Shown in pieces: positions 1-5,813 of a stretch of 14,470 nt of DNA. The stretch spans positions 1 through 14,470 of the forward strand of contig JAEYTA010000161.1 of the NCBI GenBank assembly GCA_023434265.1. Direction: 5' to 3'. Position 1 is the stretch's first letter; each line of letters starts with the position of its first letter. The translations under genes were made by a program, and so were the position numbers. Source of the stretch: Pseudomonadota bacterium (lineage in GTDB: Bacteria; Pseudomonadota; Alphaproteobacteria; Caulobacterales; Caulobacteraceae). The notes beneath the pieces are model-generated. The model had not been told where the DNA came from, searched no databases, and was given only the letters and a program-made list of their open reading frames with translations.

Positions 1-290
1 ACCTGGTCCCCCGCCGTCCTGACCACGCCGCCGAGGCCGCCATCGCGAGCGTCCCACAGGGCGTGCGGATCCATGACCTCGACGCGCAGCGCCGGTCGCA
101 GGCCCTGGTCGGCCGCGGCGCGAACGACGCCCGGCGCCTCGGCGGGCACGGGGCTGTCGAGCGGAATGGCGGCGACACGCTCGGCGAGGTTCTCGAACCG
201 GTGGGGGTCGCTCTCCACCATGCCGCAGGCGGTCAGGCCGGCGGCGAGCAGGAGGGCGAGCACTGGACGGAACGGGAGGCGCGGCGTCAT
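1..290 (-). CDS. Putative lipoprotein, 3' part outside the window
   Basis: Only the first 96 codons are present; the gene runs off the left edge. The ATG is at 290. The N-terminus is a classic lipoprotein signal: a few basic residues (MTPRLPFRP), a hydrophobic stretch (VLALLLAAGL) and the lipobox LTAC with Cys at residue 22. The residue after Cys is Gly and Asp is absent at +2, so outer-membrane retention is plausible. The visible mature part (residues 23-96) has no motif I recognise. Codon third positions are strongly G/C like the neighbours, which supports real coding. The gene is divergent from panC with a 76-bp spacer and has no clear Shine-Dalgarno sequence. Function is unknown. Confidence 0.72.
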   Translation of the reverse strand, partial: MTPRLPFRPVLALLLAAGLTACGMVESDPHRFENLAERVAAIPLDSPVPAEAPGVVRAAADQGLRPALRVEVMDPHALWDARDGGLGGVVRTAGDQ

Positions 291-315
291 AAGCCGGACC
301 GTGGCACGCGGAGCT

Positions 316-344
316 TTGCAACGCGGTTCACAAGCACGCCTAAC
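316..344 (+). promoter_or_regulatory. Candidate panC promoter
   Basis: TTGCAA at 316-321 and CCTAAC at 339-344 are separated by 17 bp, a fair match to alphaproteobacterial housekeeping promoters. The -10 element ends 22 nt before the panC ATG. It is a pattern match only. Confidence 0.35.
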
Positions 345-366
345 GCGAAGGGTTAATCCGTTCACC

Positions 367-1233
367 ATGGCCGACCTCGCCGAAGCCTCCGACCTGCCCG
401 TCGCCCGGACCATCGCCGAGCTGCGCGACATCGTAAGCGGCTGGCGACGTCAGGGGTTCACGGTCGGCTTCGTTCCGACCATGGGAGCGTTGCACGAAGG
501 CCACCTGTCGCTGGTGCGAGAGGCGGTCCAGCGGACGGACAGGGTGGTCGCCAGCGTCTTCGTCAATCCGACGCAGTTCGCCGCACATGAAGACCTGGGC
601 GCCTACCCCCGGCAGGAGGCGCAGGACGCCGGGCTGCTGGCGGGGGCCGGCTGCCACCTGCTTTACGCCCCGGCGGTGGAGGAGATGTACCCCGAGGGGG
701 CGAGCACGCGGATCGAGGTCGGCGGCCCCGCCGAGGGCCTGGAGGGCGCGTTCCGGCCGCAGATGTTCGGCGGCGTGGCCCTGGTGGTGGCCAAGCTGTT
801 CAACCAGGTGCAGCCGGACGTGGCGGTCTTCGGAGAGAAGGACTGGCAGCAGCTGATGGTGGTCCGTCGGATGGTGCGCGACCTCGACCTGCCGGTGGAG
901 ATCGTCGGCCTGCCGACCGCACGCGACGGGCACGGCCTCGCCCTGTCGAGCCGCAACGCCTACCTGTCCGCCGGCGAACTGGAGACGGCGCGGCGGCTGA
1001 ACGGCGTACTGGCCGAGGCCGGGGCCCGGGCCGCCGGCGGCGAGCCGGTCGGCGCCGTCGAGGCCTGGGGCGCCGACGCCCTGCTGGCCGCCGGCTTCGA
1101 CAGCGTCGACTATGTGGCCATCCGCCGGGCCGAGGACCTGACGCCTTTCGAGCGCACGGTAAACGCCCCGGCGCGCATTCTCGCCGCCGCCCGCATCGGC
1201 CGAACGCGGCTGATCGACAACATGGTCGTCTAG
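367..1233 (+). CDS. panC: Pantothenate synthetase (pantoate--beta-alanine ligase)
   Basis: Condenses pantoate with beta-alanine using ATP, via a pantoyl-adenylate intermediate, to give pantothenate, the precursor of coenzyme A; cytoplasmic. The protein is 288 aa, normal for the family. Visible motifs: PTMGALHEGH (residues 37-46, the HIGH-like nucleotide site), FVNPTQF (65-71), RPQMFGGV (130-137), FGEKDWQQ (155-162) and LSSRN (193-197, KMSKS-like). The reading frame stays open far upstream, to about 73, but family homology starts just after 367, and upstream codons overlap the divergent lipoprotein gene. ATG 367 is therefore the best start, although only a weak GAAGGG lies upstream. Its TAG stop is interlocked with the stop of the convergent chorismate mutase gene. 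Confidence 0.96.
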   Translation: MADLAEASDLPVARTIAELRDIVSGWRRQGFTVGFVPTMGALHEGHLSLVREAVQRTDRVVASVFVNPTQFAAHEDLGAYPRQEAQDAGLLAGAGCHLLYAPAVEEMYPEGASTRIEVGGPAEGLEGAFRPQMFGGVALVVAKLFNQVQPDVAVFGEKDWQQLMVVRRMVRDLDLPVEIVGLPTARDGHGLALSSRNAYLSAGELETARRLNGVLAEAGARAAGGEPVGAVEAWGADALLAAGFDSVDYVAIRRAEDLTPFERTVNAPARILAAARIGRTRLIDNMVV

Positions 1234-2009
1234 CCGACCGCGCCGACGCAGCCTTCGGGTCCGCCGACGGCGACGGGCGCGTCGGTGAGGGACAGGGTCC
1301 AGCCGTGGTGCGTGGCCAGGCCGATGCGGCGATGGCCTGAGCCGTCGCCGGCGTCGCCGCCGGCGTCGACGACCACGCGGAGCCCGGCCGGCAGGGCGGC
1401 GGGATCGATCTTGCCGACCGCCAGCGCCGTCGGAACCTCGCCGCCGAAGCCCTGGAAGACGCTGAGCGAGGTCCATTGGCGGCGCAGACCGGTCCACCAC
1501 GGGTCGCCGGCGTTGACGGCGAGAACGGCGACCCCCTGCCCTTGCGCGGCCCATTTCAACGCCGCCTGCGGATCGTGAACCGCGCGGATCTCGGCGGCGT
1601 CGCCGAAGCGCAGACGGGCGGCGTCGAAGGCGCGGGTCGGCTCGACCGGGGCCCAGACCTGGACCTGCATCCGCCCCTGACGCGCCAGCCCCCAGCCGAC
1701 GACCTGACGCCACAGCGACTCCACGGCCTCGCGGTTGGCGGCCGAAGCGCGGGAGGACATGCGCTCCAGCACGGCCTGCTCCCGATCCGGACGCAGCTTC
1801 AGGTGCGGGCCGGCCGGGGCGTCCTTGGCGCGGCCGACACGGGCGGCGATGGCCAGCCGACATTCGAACAGGGCGAGGATCTCCTCGTCGAGAAGGTCGA
1901 TCTCATGGCGCAGGGCGGCCAGGGCCATGTGCTCGGGACTGATGTTCTCAGGTCGGCGCTCGGCGAGCGGCCAGACCTGCTGCAGGGCGGGTTTCAGGGC
2001 TTGGGACAC
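1230..2009 (-). CDS. Chorismate mutase, AroQ class, with an extra C-terminal region
   Basis: Residues about 29-110 form the all-helical AroQ chorismate mutase domain (chorismate to prephenate). By alignment with the E. coli P-protein domain, Arg34, Arg51, Lys62, Arg76 and Glu77 correspond to active-site Arg11, Arg28, Lys39, Arg51 and Glu52. Residues about 115-259 are additional. They start with a hydrophobic strand (VQVWAPVEP) and show an alternating pattern that resembles the N-lobe of prephenate dehydratase without its ENS/GRV motif, so this may be a decayed CM-PDT fusion (inference). Total length is 259 aa, against about 90-100 aa for a free-standing AroQ domain. The start is GTG 2009 without a clear Shine-Dalgarno sequence; ATG at 1928 (Met28, just before the domain) is an alternative. 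It follows the pheA-like gene after 223 bp and ends by overlapping the panC stop by 4 nt. Confidence 0.85.
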   Translation of the reverse strand: MSQALKPALQQVWPLAERRPENISPEHMALAALRHEIDLLDEEILALFECRLAIAARVGRAKDAPAGPHLKLRPDREQAVLERMSSRASAANREAVESLWRQVVGWGLARQGRMQVQVWAPVEPTRAFDAARLRFGDAAEIRAVHDPQAALKWAAQGQGVAVLAVNAGDPWWTGLRRQWTSLSVFQGFGGEVPTALAVGKIDPAALPAGLRVVVDAGGDAGDGSGHRRIGLATHHGWTLSLTDAPVAVGGPEGCVGAVG

Positions 2010-2016
2010 GGGAGAA

Positions 2017-2132
2017 GGCTTTCGGTTCGATACGGTCGGGAGGGTTTGCGAGCCGCCGCTCCGTCGCGGAGCGGTCGCCGGCGAGGCCGCCGGGACGGAT
2101 CGCCCGACGCCTCAGCCGGCGTATCGAAAGCC
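2017..2132 (-). promoter_or_regulatory. Large inverted-repeat RNA structure upstream of chorismate mutase (possible attenuator)
   Basis: Outer arms: GTATCGAAAGCC (plus strand 2121-2132) pairs with plus-strand 2017-2033, giving 12 bp with a 5-nt bulge. An inner helix pairs 2035-2040 (GTCGGG) with 2103-2108 (CCCGAC). Inside are two compact hairpins: 2056-2063/2067-2074 (8 bp, 3-nt loop) and 2078-2083/2088-2093 (6 bp, 4-nt loop). The 5' outer arm on the transcript lies in the Phe-Arg-Tyr codons of a 29-codon mini-ORF, and the 3' arm ends a few nt before the chorismate mutase GTG. No U-run follows, so control of translation or a Rho-dependent mechanism would fit better than a classic terminator. 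The pairing is seen; the regulatory role is inferred. Confidence 0.4.
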
Positions 2133-2201
2133 GAAATACAGGTCCGCGCCCGCGGCGAAGCCGGGGGCGAAGGTCGCAGCGATGGCGTGCGAACGGACCA
2201 T
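2112..2201 (-). CDS. Possible Phe/Tyr-rich leader peptide (29 aa)
   Basis: ATG at 2201 preceded by GAGG (3-nt spacing), 29 codons, stop TGA at 2112. Residues 11-27 contain four Phe and two Tyr, with the cluster YFGFRY near the end. This composition is what a ribosome-mediated attenuator of a phenylalanine/tyrosine pathway gene would need. The stop sits inside the inverted-repeat structure before the chorismate mutase gene, and the mini-ORF is in the same frame as that gene. A possible -35-like TTGACG (2236-2231), which includes the pheA stop codon, lies 17 bp upstream of a weak -10 (CTTCTG). It could equally be a chance ORF; no homologue is known to me. Confidence 0.35.
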   Translation of the reverse strand: MVRSHAIAATFAPGFAAGADLYFGFRYAG

Positions 2202-2232
2202 GCCCCTCAGAAGCCGCAGCAAAGCCGCGGCG

Positions 2233-2814
2233 TCAAGCGCCGTCGCGGCTGAGCAGGACGAAGCGGGTGCGGTTGTCGGACGAATCCTGCAGATCGTGGC
2301 GCAGGATCGACAGGTCGTAGACCTCGGCGGCGCGCGCGGGAGCCACCGCGGCCCGGGTCGGGTCGCCCGCCTCGGCGACCGCGCGGGCGGCGCCGGCGGT
2401 GTCGAAGGCCTCGACGGCCTCGATGCCGAGGTCCGACAGCGTGCCGACGCACTGGTCCAGCGCCGCGGGATGGCTCTCTGCCGTTCGGATGTCGCCGATC
2501 CGCGCACCGGGCCCGGCCATCAGCGCCAGCCGGATCGGCCGCCACACTTCCGAGACCACCCTGAGCCCGGACCGTTCAACCAGGGTCGCGGCGGGCTCGA
2601 CCCGGCCGATGGAGGAGTTCTCGACCGGGATCAGGGCGCAACCCACCTCGCCGCGGCGGAGGGCGGTGAGCGCGGCTTCGAAGCTGTCGTAGGGCACGGC
2701 CTCGTCCCACGGCCGCAGGTCGATGCAGGCTTCGTGGCTGAAGGCGCCCGGCGCGCCCTGGTAGGCGCAGCGGCCGGGCGGGGCGTCGCCGTCGGGGCGG
2801 CCGACCCCCCGCAT
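2233..2814 (-). CDS. pheA: Prephenate dehydratase, catalytic domain only (no ACT domain)
   Basis: Converts prephenate to phenylpyruvate with loss of CO2 and water, the committed step to phenylalanine. Visible motifs: YQGAPGAFSHEA (residues 18-29), PVENSSIGRV (63-72), ESHPAALDQC (113-122), DTAGAARAVAE (138-148) and DNRTRF (180-185), where Thr183 matches the catalytic Thr of the TRF motif. The protein is 193 aa and stops eight residues after TRF. Usual bacterial enzymes are about 270-290 aa because a C-terminal ACT domain binds Phe, so feedback inhibition through ACT should be missing here. The ATG at 2814 lies 2 nt after the TGA of the DAHP synthase gene, with GAGG inside that gene, suggesting translational coupling. 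The enzyme could be a second PDT beside an ACT-containing one elsewhere in the genome. Confidence 0.9.
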   Translation of the reverse strand: MRGVGRPDGDAPPGRCAYQGAPGAFSHEACIDLRPWDEAVPYDSFEAALTALRRGEVGCALIPVENSSIGRVEPAATLVERSGLRVVSEVWRPIRLALMAGPGARIGDIRTAESHPAALDQCVGTLSDLGIEAVEAFDTAGAARAVAEAGDPTRAAVAPARAAEVYDLSILRHDLQDSSDNRTRFVLLSRDGA

Positions 2815-2816
2815 GA

Positions 2817-4190
2817 TCAGGCCGCCTCGGAGCGGGCGTTGCGGCCCGCCTTGAGCCGTTCGGCGACGAGGAAGGCCAGCTCCAGCGCCTGGTCGGCGTT
2901 CAGGCGGGGATCGCAATGGGTGTGATAGCGGCTGGACAGGTCGTCCTCGGTCAGCATCTGGGCCCCGCCCAGGCATTCGGTGACATTCTGGCCGGTCATC
3001 TCCAGATGCACGCCGCCGGGATGGACGCCCTCGGCCTCGGCGACGTCGATGAAGGTGCGGACCTCGCCGAGGATGCGTTCGAACGGCCGGGTCTTGTAGC
3101 CGTTGCCAGCCTTCAGCGTGTTGCCGTGCATCGGGTCGATCGACCAGACCACGCGCCGTCCCGCCGCCTTCACCGCCTGCATCAGGCGCGGCAGCCGGTC
3201 GCCGACCTTGTCGGCCCCGAAACGTCCGATGAGGGTCAGCCGGCCGGGCGTGTTGTCCGGGTTCAGGACGTCGATCAGCGGCAGCAGGTCGTCCGGCTCC
3301 AGGGTCGGACCGCACTTCAGCCCGATCGGGTTGCGGATGCCGCGCGCGAACTCGACGTGGGCGCCGTCCAGCTGGCGGGTGCGCTCGCCGATCCAGACCA
3401 TGTGGGCCGAGGTGTCGAACCACTCGCCGGTGGCGCCGTCGAGACGGGTGAGCGCGCTCTCGAGGTTCAGCAGCAGGGCCTCATGGCTGGTGAAGACCTC
3501 GACCCGGCTGAGGTCCGGATGGGTCTCGGGCGTCACGCCGACCGCCTGCATGAAGTCCAGGGCCTCGCCGATCTTGTCGGCCAGTTCCCGGTAGCGGGCG
3601 CCGTAAGCGTTGCCGGCGGCGAAGCCGAGGGTCCAGCGGTGAATGTTGTGCAGGTCGGCGTAGCCGCCGCCGGCGAAGGCCCGCAGCATGTTCAGGGTCG
3701 CCGCCGACTGGTGGTAGGCCTTCAGCAGCCGCTGCGGGTCAGGCACGCGCTCGTCGGCGGTGAAGCCCATGCCGTTGATGATGTCGCCGCGGTAGCTGGG
3801 CAGGGTCTCGTCGCCGATGGTCTCCAGCGACGACGATCGCGGCTTGGCGAACTGGCCGGCGATGCGGCCGACCTTCACCACCGGCTTGCGGCCGGCGAAG
3901 GTCAGCACCACGGCCATCTGCAGGATCAGCCGGAAGGTGTCTCGGATGTTGTCGGTCGAGAATTCCTTGAAGCTCTCGGCGCAGTCGCCGCCCTGCAACA
4001 GGAAGGCCTCGCCGGCTTCGACCTGGGCCAGTTTGGCGGTCAGCCGCCGGGCCTCGCCGGCGAAGACCAGCGGCGGCATGGCGCGCAACTCGTCCTCGAC
4101 GCGCTGGAGGGCGGCCGTGTCCGGATAGTCCGTCGGCATCTGCACGACGGGCTTCGATCTCCAGCTGTCGGGGGTCCAGCGCGTATTCAT
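2817..4190 (-). CDS. Class II 3-deoxy-7-phosphoheptulonate (DAHP) synthase
   Basis: Condenses phosphoenolpyruvate with erythrose 4-phosphate to DAHP, the first step of the shikimate pathway; cytoplasmic, metal-dependent. The 457-aa protein is clearly the plant/mycobacterial type II enzyme. Key motifs: GGDCAE (67-72, metal ligand Cys70), GRIAGQFAKPRS (108-119), WIGERTRQ (266-273), GLKCGP (290-295), DPMHGNT (352-358, His355), HLEMTGQN (395-402, Glu397) and HTHCDPRLN (423-431, Asp427). These match the Cys, His, Glu and Asp metal ligands of the M. tuberculosis enzyme. It is the first gene of a set with pheA and chorismate mutase. The ATG at 4190 has no Shine-Dalgarno sequence and lies right after a good promoter, so the mRNA is probably leaderless. 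Mycobacterial type II enzymes are controlled by binding aromatic amino acids and a chorismate mutase; whether this one is cannot be seen. Confidence 0.96.
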   Translation of the reverse strand: MNTRWTPDSWRSKPVVQMPTDYPDTAALQRVEDELRAMPPLVFAGEARRLTAKLAQVEAGEAFLLQGGDCAESFKEFSTDNIRDTFRLILQMAVVLTFAGRKPVVKVGRIAGQFAKPRSSSLETIGDETLPSYRGDIINGMGFTADERVPDPQRLLKAYHQSAATLNMLRAFAGGGYADLHNIHRWTLGFAAGNAYGARYRELADKIGEALDFMQAVGVTPETHPDLSRVEVFTSHEALLLNLESALTRLDGATGEWFDTSAHMVWIGERTRQLDGAHVEFARGIRNPIGLKCGPTLEPDDLLPLIDVLNPDNTPGRLTLIGRFGADKVGDRLPRLMQAVKAAGRRVVWSIDPMHGNTLKAGNGYKTRPFERILGEVRTFIDVAEAEGVHPGGVHLEMTGQNVTECLGGAQMLTEDDLSSRYHTHCDPRLNADQALELAFLVAERLKAGRNARSEAA

Positions 4191-4196
4191 CGCGCC

Positions 4197-4225
4197 AAGA
4201 TAGGCCGTGGCCCCTTCCGCGACAA
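4197..4225 (-). promoter_or_regulatory. Promoter of the DAHP synthase gene, probably leaderless
   Basis: Reading the minus strand, TTGTCG (4225-4220), a 17-bp spacer and TATCTT (4202-4197) form a good alphaproteobacterial sigma-70-type promoter. The -10 element ends only 6 nt before the ATG at 4190, so transcription should begin at or next to the start codon. The absence of a Shine-Dalgarno sequence agrees with that. It lies in the 55-bp spacer after gor, so the aromatic block can be expressed independently of gor. Confidence 0.55.
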
Positions 4226-4245
4226 TGAACGCGATGCCGCGGCGG

Positions 4246-5631
4246 TCATCCCGCCGACATGTTCCCCGGTTGCTGCTTCTCGCGAAGGGTGACCAGTTCT
4301 TCGGCCATGGTCGGGTGGACGGCGCAGGTGGCGTCCCACTGGGCCTTGGTCAGGCCGGCCTTCACGGCGATGGCGGCGAGTTGGATCATCTCCGGGGCCT
4401 CCGGGCCGACGATGTGGACGCCGACGACCTTCTGGCTGGTGGCGTCGACGACCAGCTTCATCAGCACCCGCTCGTCGGAGCCGGTGAAGGCGTATTTCAT
4501 CGGTCGGAAGCGGGTGACATAGACATCGACCTCGCCCGGACAGCTGTGCCGCGCCTCGCTCTCGGTCAGGCCAACGACGCCGACCGGCGGCTGACTGAAC
4601 ACGGCGGTGGCGACGGCCTCGTAGTCGAACGCGGTCGGATTGTTCCGGTAGACGGTCTCGTGGAAGGCCACGGCCTCGCGGATGGCTACAGGCGTCAGGT
4701 TCATCCGGTCGGTGACGTCGCCGATGGCCCAGATGTTGTCGGCGGTGGTCCTGGAGAAGGCGTCGACGCAGACGGCGCCGTTGTCGTCGACCTTCACACC
4801 CGCCGTCTCGAGCCCGAGGCCCTTGACGTGCGGGACGCGGCCGGTGGCGAACATGACCACGTCGGTCTCGAGGCTCATGCCGTTGCCGAGATGGTTGACG
4901 ATGCCCGTGTCGGTCTTCTCCAGCGCCGTGTGTTGGCAGCCGAGGATGACCTTGATCCCCCGCTTCTCGATCTCGCCGGCGAGGTGGGCGCGCACGTCGT
5001 CGTCGAAGCCGCGCAGGATGTTGGGCCCCCGGTAGATCAGGGTGGTCTCGACGCCGAGGCCGGCGAAGATGCCGGCGAACTCCACCGCGATATAGCCGCC
5101 GCCGGCGATGAGGATGCGCTTCGGCAGCTCCGGCAGGTGGAAGGCCTCCTCCGAGGTGATGGCGTGCTCGACGCCCGGCAGGTCCTCCGGCTTCCACGGA
5201 CGGCCGCCGGTGGCGATCAGGATCCGCTCCGCGGTGATGGTCTGCCCTTTCCCAACGATCTCGATGGTGTGGGCGTCCTTGAGCACGGCCCGGCCGTGGA
5301 TCAGGTCGACCCCGGCCTTGCCGAGGTTGGCGGCGTAGATGCCGGACAGGCGGGCGATCTCGACGTCCTTGGCCTGCAGGAAGGTCGGCCAGTCGAACTT
5401 CGCATTGTCGAACGACCAGCCGTAGCCCTCGGCGATCTCGAGCGCATGGCTGACCTCGGAGGCCATGACCATGAATTTCTTGGGCACGCAGCCCCGGATC
5501 ACGCGGGTGCCGCCGACCCGGAATTCCTCGGCGATGGCGACGCGCTTGCCGCCCAGGGCAGTGAGGCGGGCGGCGCGGACGCCGCCGGAGCCGGCGCCGA
5601 TGACGAAGAGGTCGTAGTCGTAGTCGGCCAA
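4246..5631 (-). CDS. gor: Glutathione-disulfide reductase-like flavoprotein with an altered active-site disulfide
   Basis: 461 aa with all parts of an NADPH/FAD glutathione reductase of the alphaproteobacterial/plant type: FAD site GAGSGGVRAAR (12-22), active-site region GGTRVIRGCVPKK (40-52), NADPH Rossmann site GGGYIAVEFA followed by the YRGPNILRGFD basic stretch, second FAD motif AIGDVTDR, and the C-terminal HPTMAEE with the His-Glu pair. In the usual family motif two cysteines lie five residues apart; here the first (residue 43) is Arg (codon CGC at 5505-5503) and only Cys48 remains. A TGC-to-CGC change is a single base. As read, GSSG reduction should be lost or greatly reduced. The start is TTG 5631, with GGAGAAG 5 nt upstream and the family N-terminus immediately after it; the frame extends to 5850, but those residues are not family-like and overlap the divergent gene. 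Confidence 0.9.
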   Translation of the reverse strand: MADYDYDLFVIGAGSGGVRAARLTALGGKRVAIAEEFRVGGTRVIRGCVPKKFMVMASEVSHALEIAEGYGWSFDNAKFDWPTFLQAKDVEIARLSGIYAANLGKAGVDLIHGRAVLKDAHTIEIVGKGQTITAERILIATGGRPWKPEDLPGVEHAITSEEAFHLPELPKRILIAGGGYIAVEFAGIFAGLGVETTLIYRGPNILRGFDDDVRAHLAGEIEKRGIKVILGCQHTALEKTDTGIVNHLGNGMSLETDVVMFATGRVPHVKGLGLETAGVKVDDNGAVCVDAFSRTTADNIWAIGDVTDRMNLTPVAIREAVAFHETVYRNNPTAFDYEAVATAVFSQPPVGVVGLTESEARHSCPGEVDVYVTRFRPMKYAFTGSDERVLMKLVVDATSQKVVGVHIVGPEAPEMIQLAAIAVKAGLTKAQWDATCAVHPTMAEELVTLREKQQPGNMSAG

Positions 5632-5813
5632 GGCGTCTTCTCCGGTGTGCCGACCGTCACGGCGACGGAAGCGTCTCGCATGTAGACGTCCGGCGGCAAA
5701 AACCAAGCGTTGTCCCAAGGGGGCGGTGAGCGGGTCGGGGCCGATAACGGGGTTCGGCTTGTCGGGGACGAGAGAAAGGCATAGCGTCTCCCGCAACGGT
5801 TGAGACGGAGCGG

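Noticed and set aside
341..356. CtrA-like site (CTAA...TTAA) before panC
   Set aside because: The half-sites are 9 nt apart instead of the 7 nt of the CtrA consensus and the first is imperfect.
340..1863. 507-codon minus-strand frame across panC and the chorismate mutase gene
   Set aside because: The product is Arg/Gly/Pro-rich low complexity and overlaps two well-supported genes.
2112..2507. 131-codon minus-strand frame inside pheA running into the spacer, as a decayed ACT domain
   Set aside because: The translated sequence shows no ACT-like pattern and most of it is a shadow of pheA; only its last 29 codons are kept as a possible leader peptide.
2916..4292. Long open frame (458 codons) on the plus strand opposite the DAHP synthase gene
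   Set aside because: It is antisense to a gene with all catalytic motifs; the translated product is low-complexity Gly/Val/Leu/Gln-rich with no domain, typical of GC-rich shadow frames.
4207..5685. Open frame of 492 codons on the plus strand opposite gor
   Set aside because: Same reason: an antisense shadow with Asp/Gly/Val-rich low-complexity product and no ribosome site.
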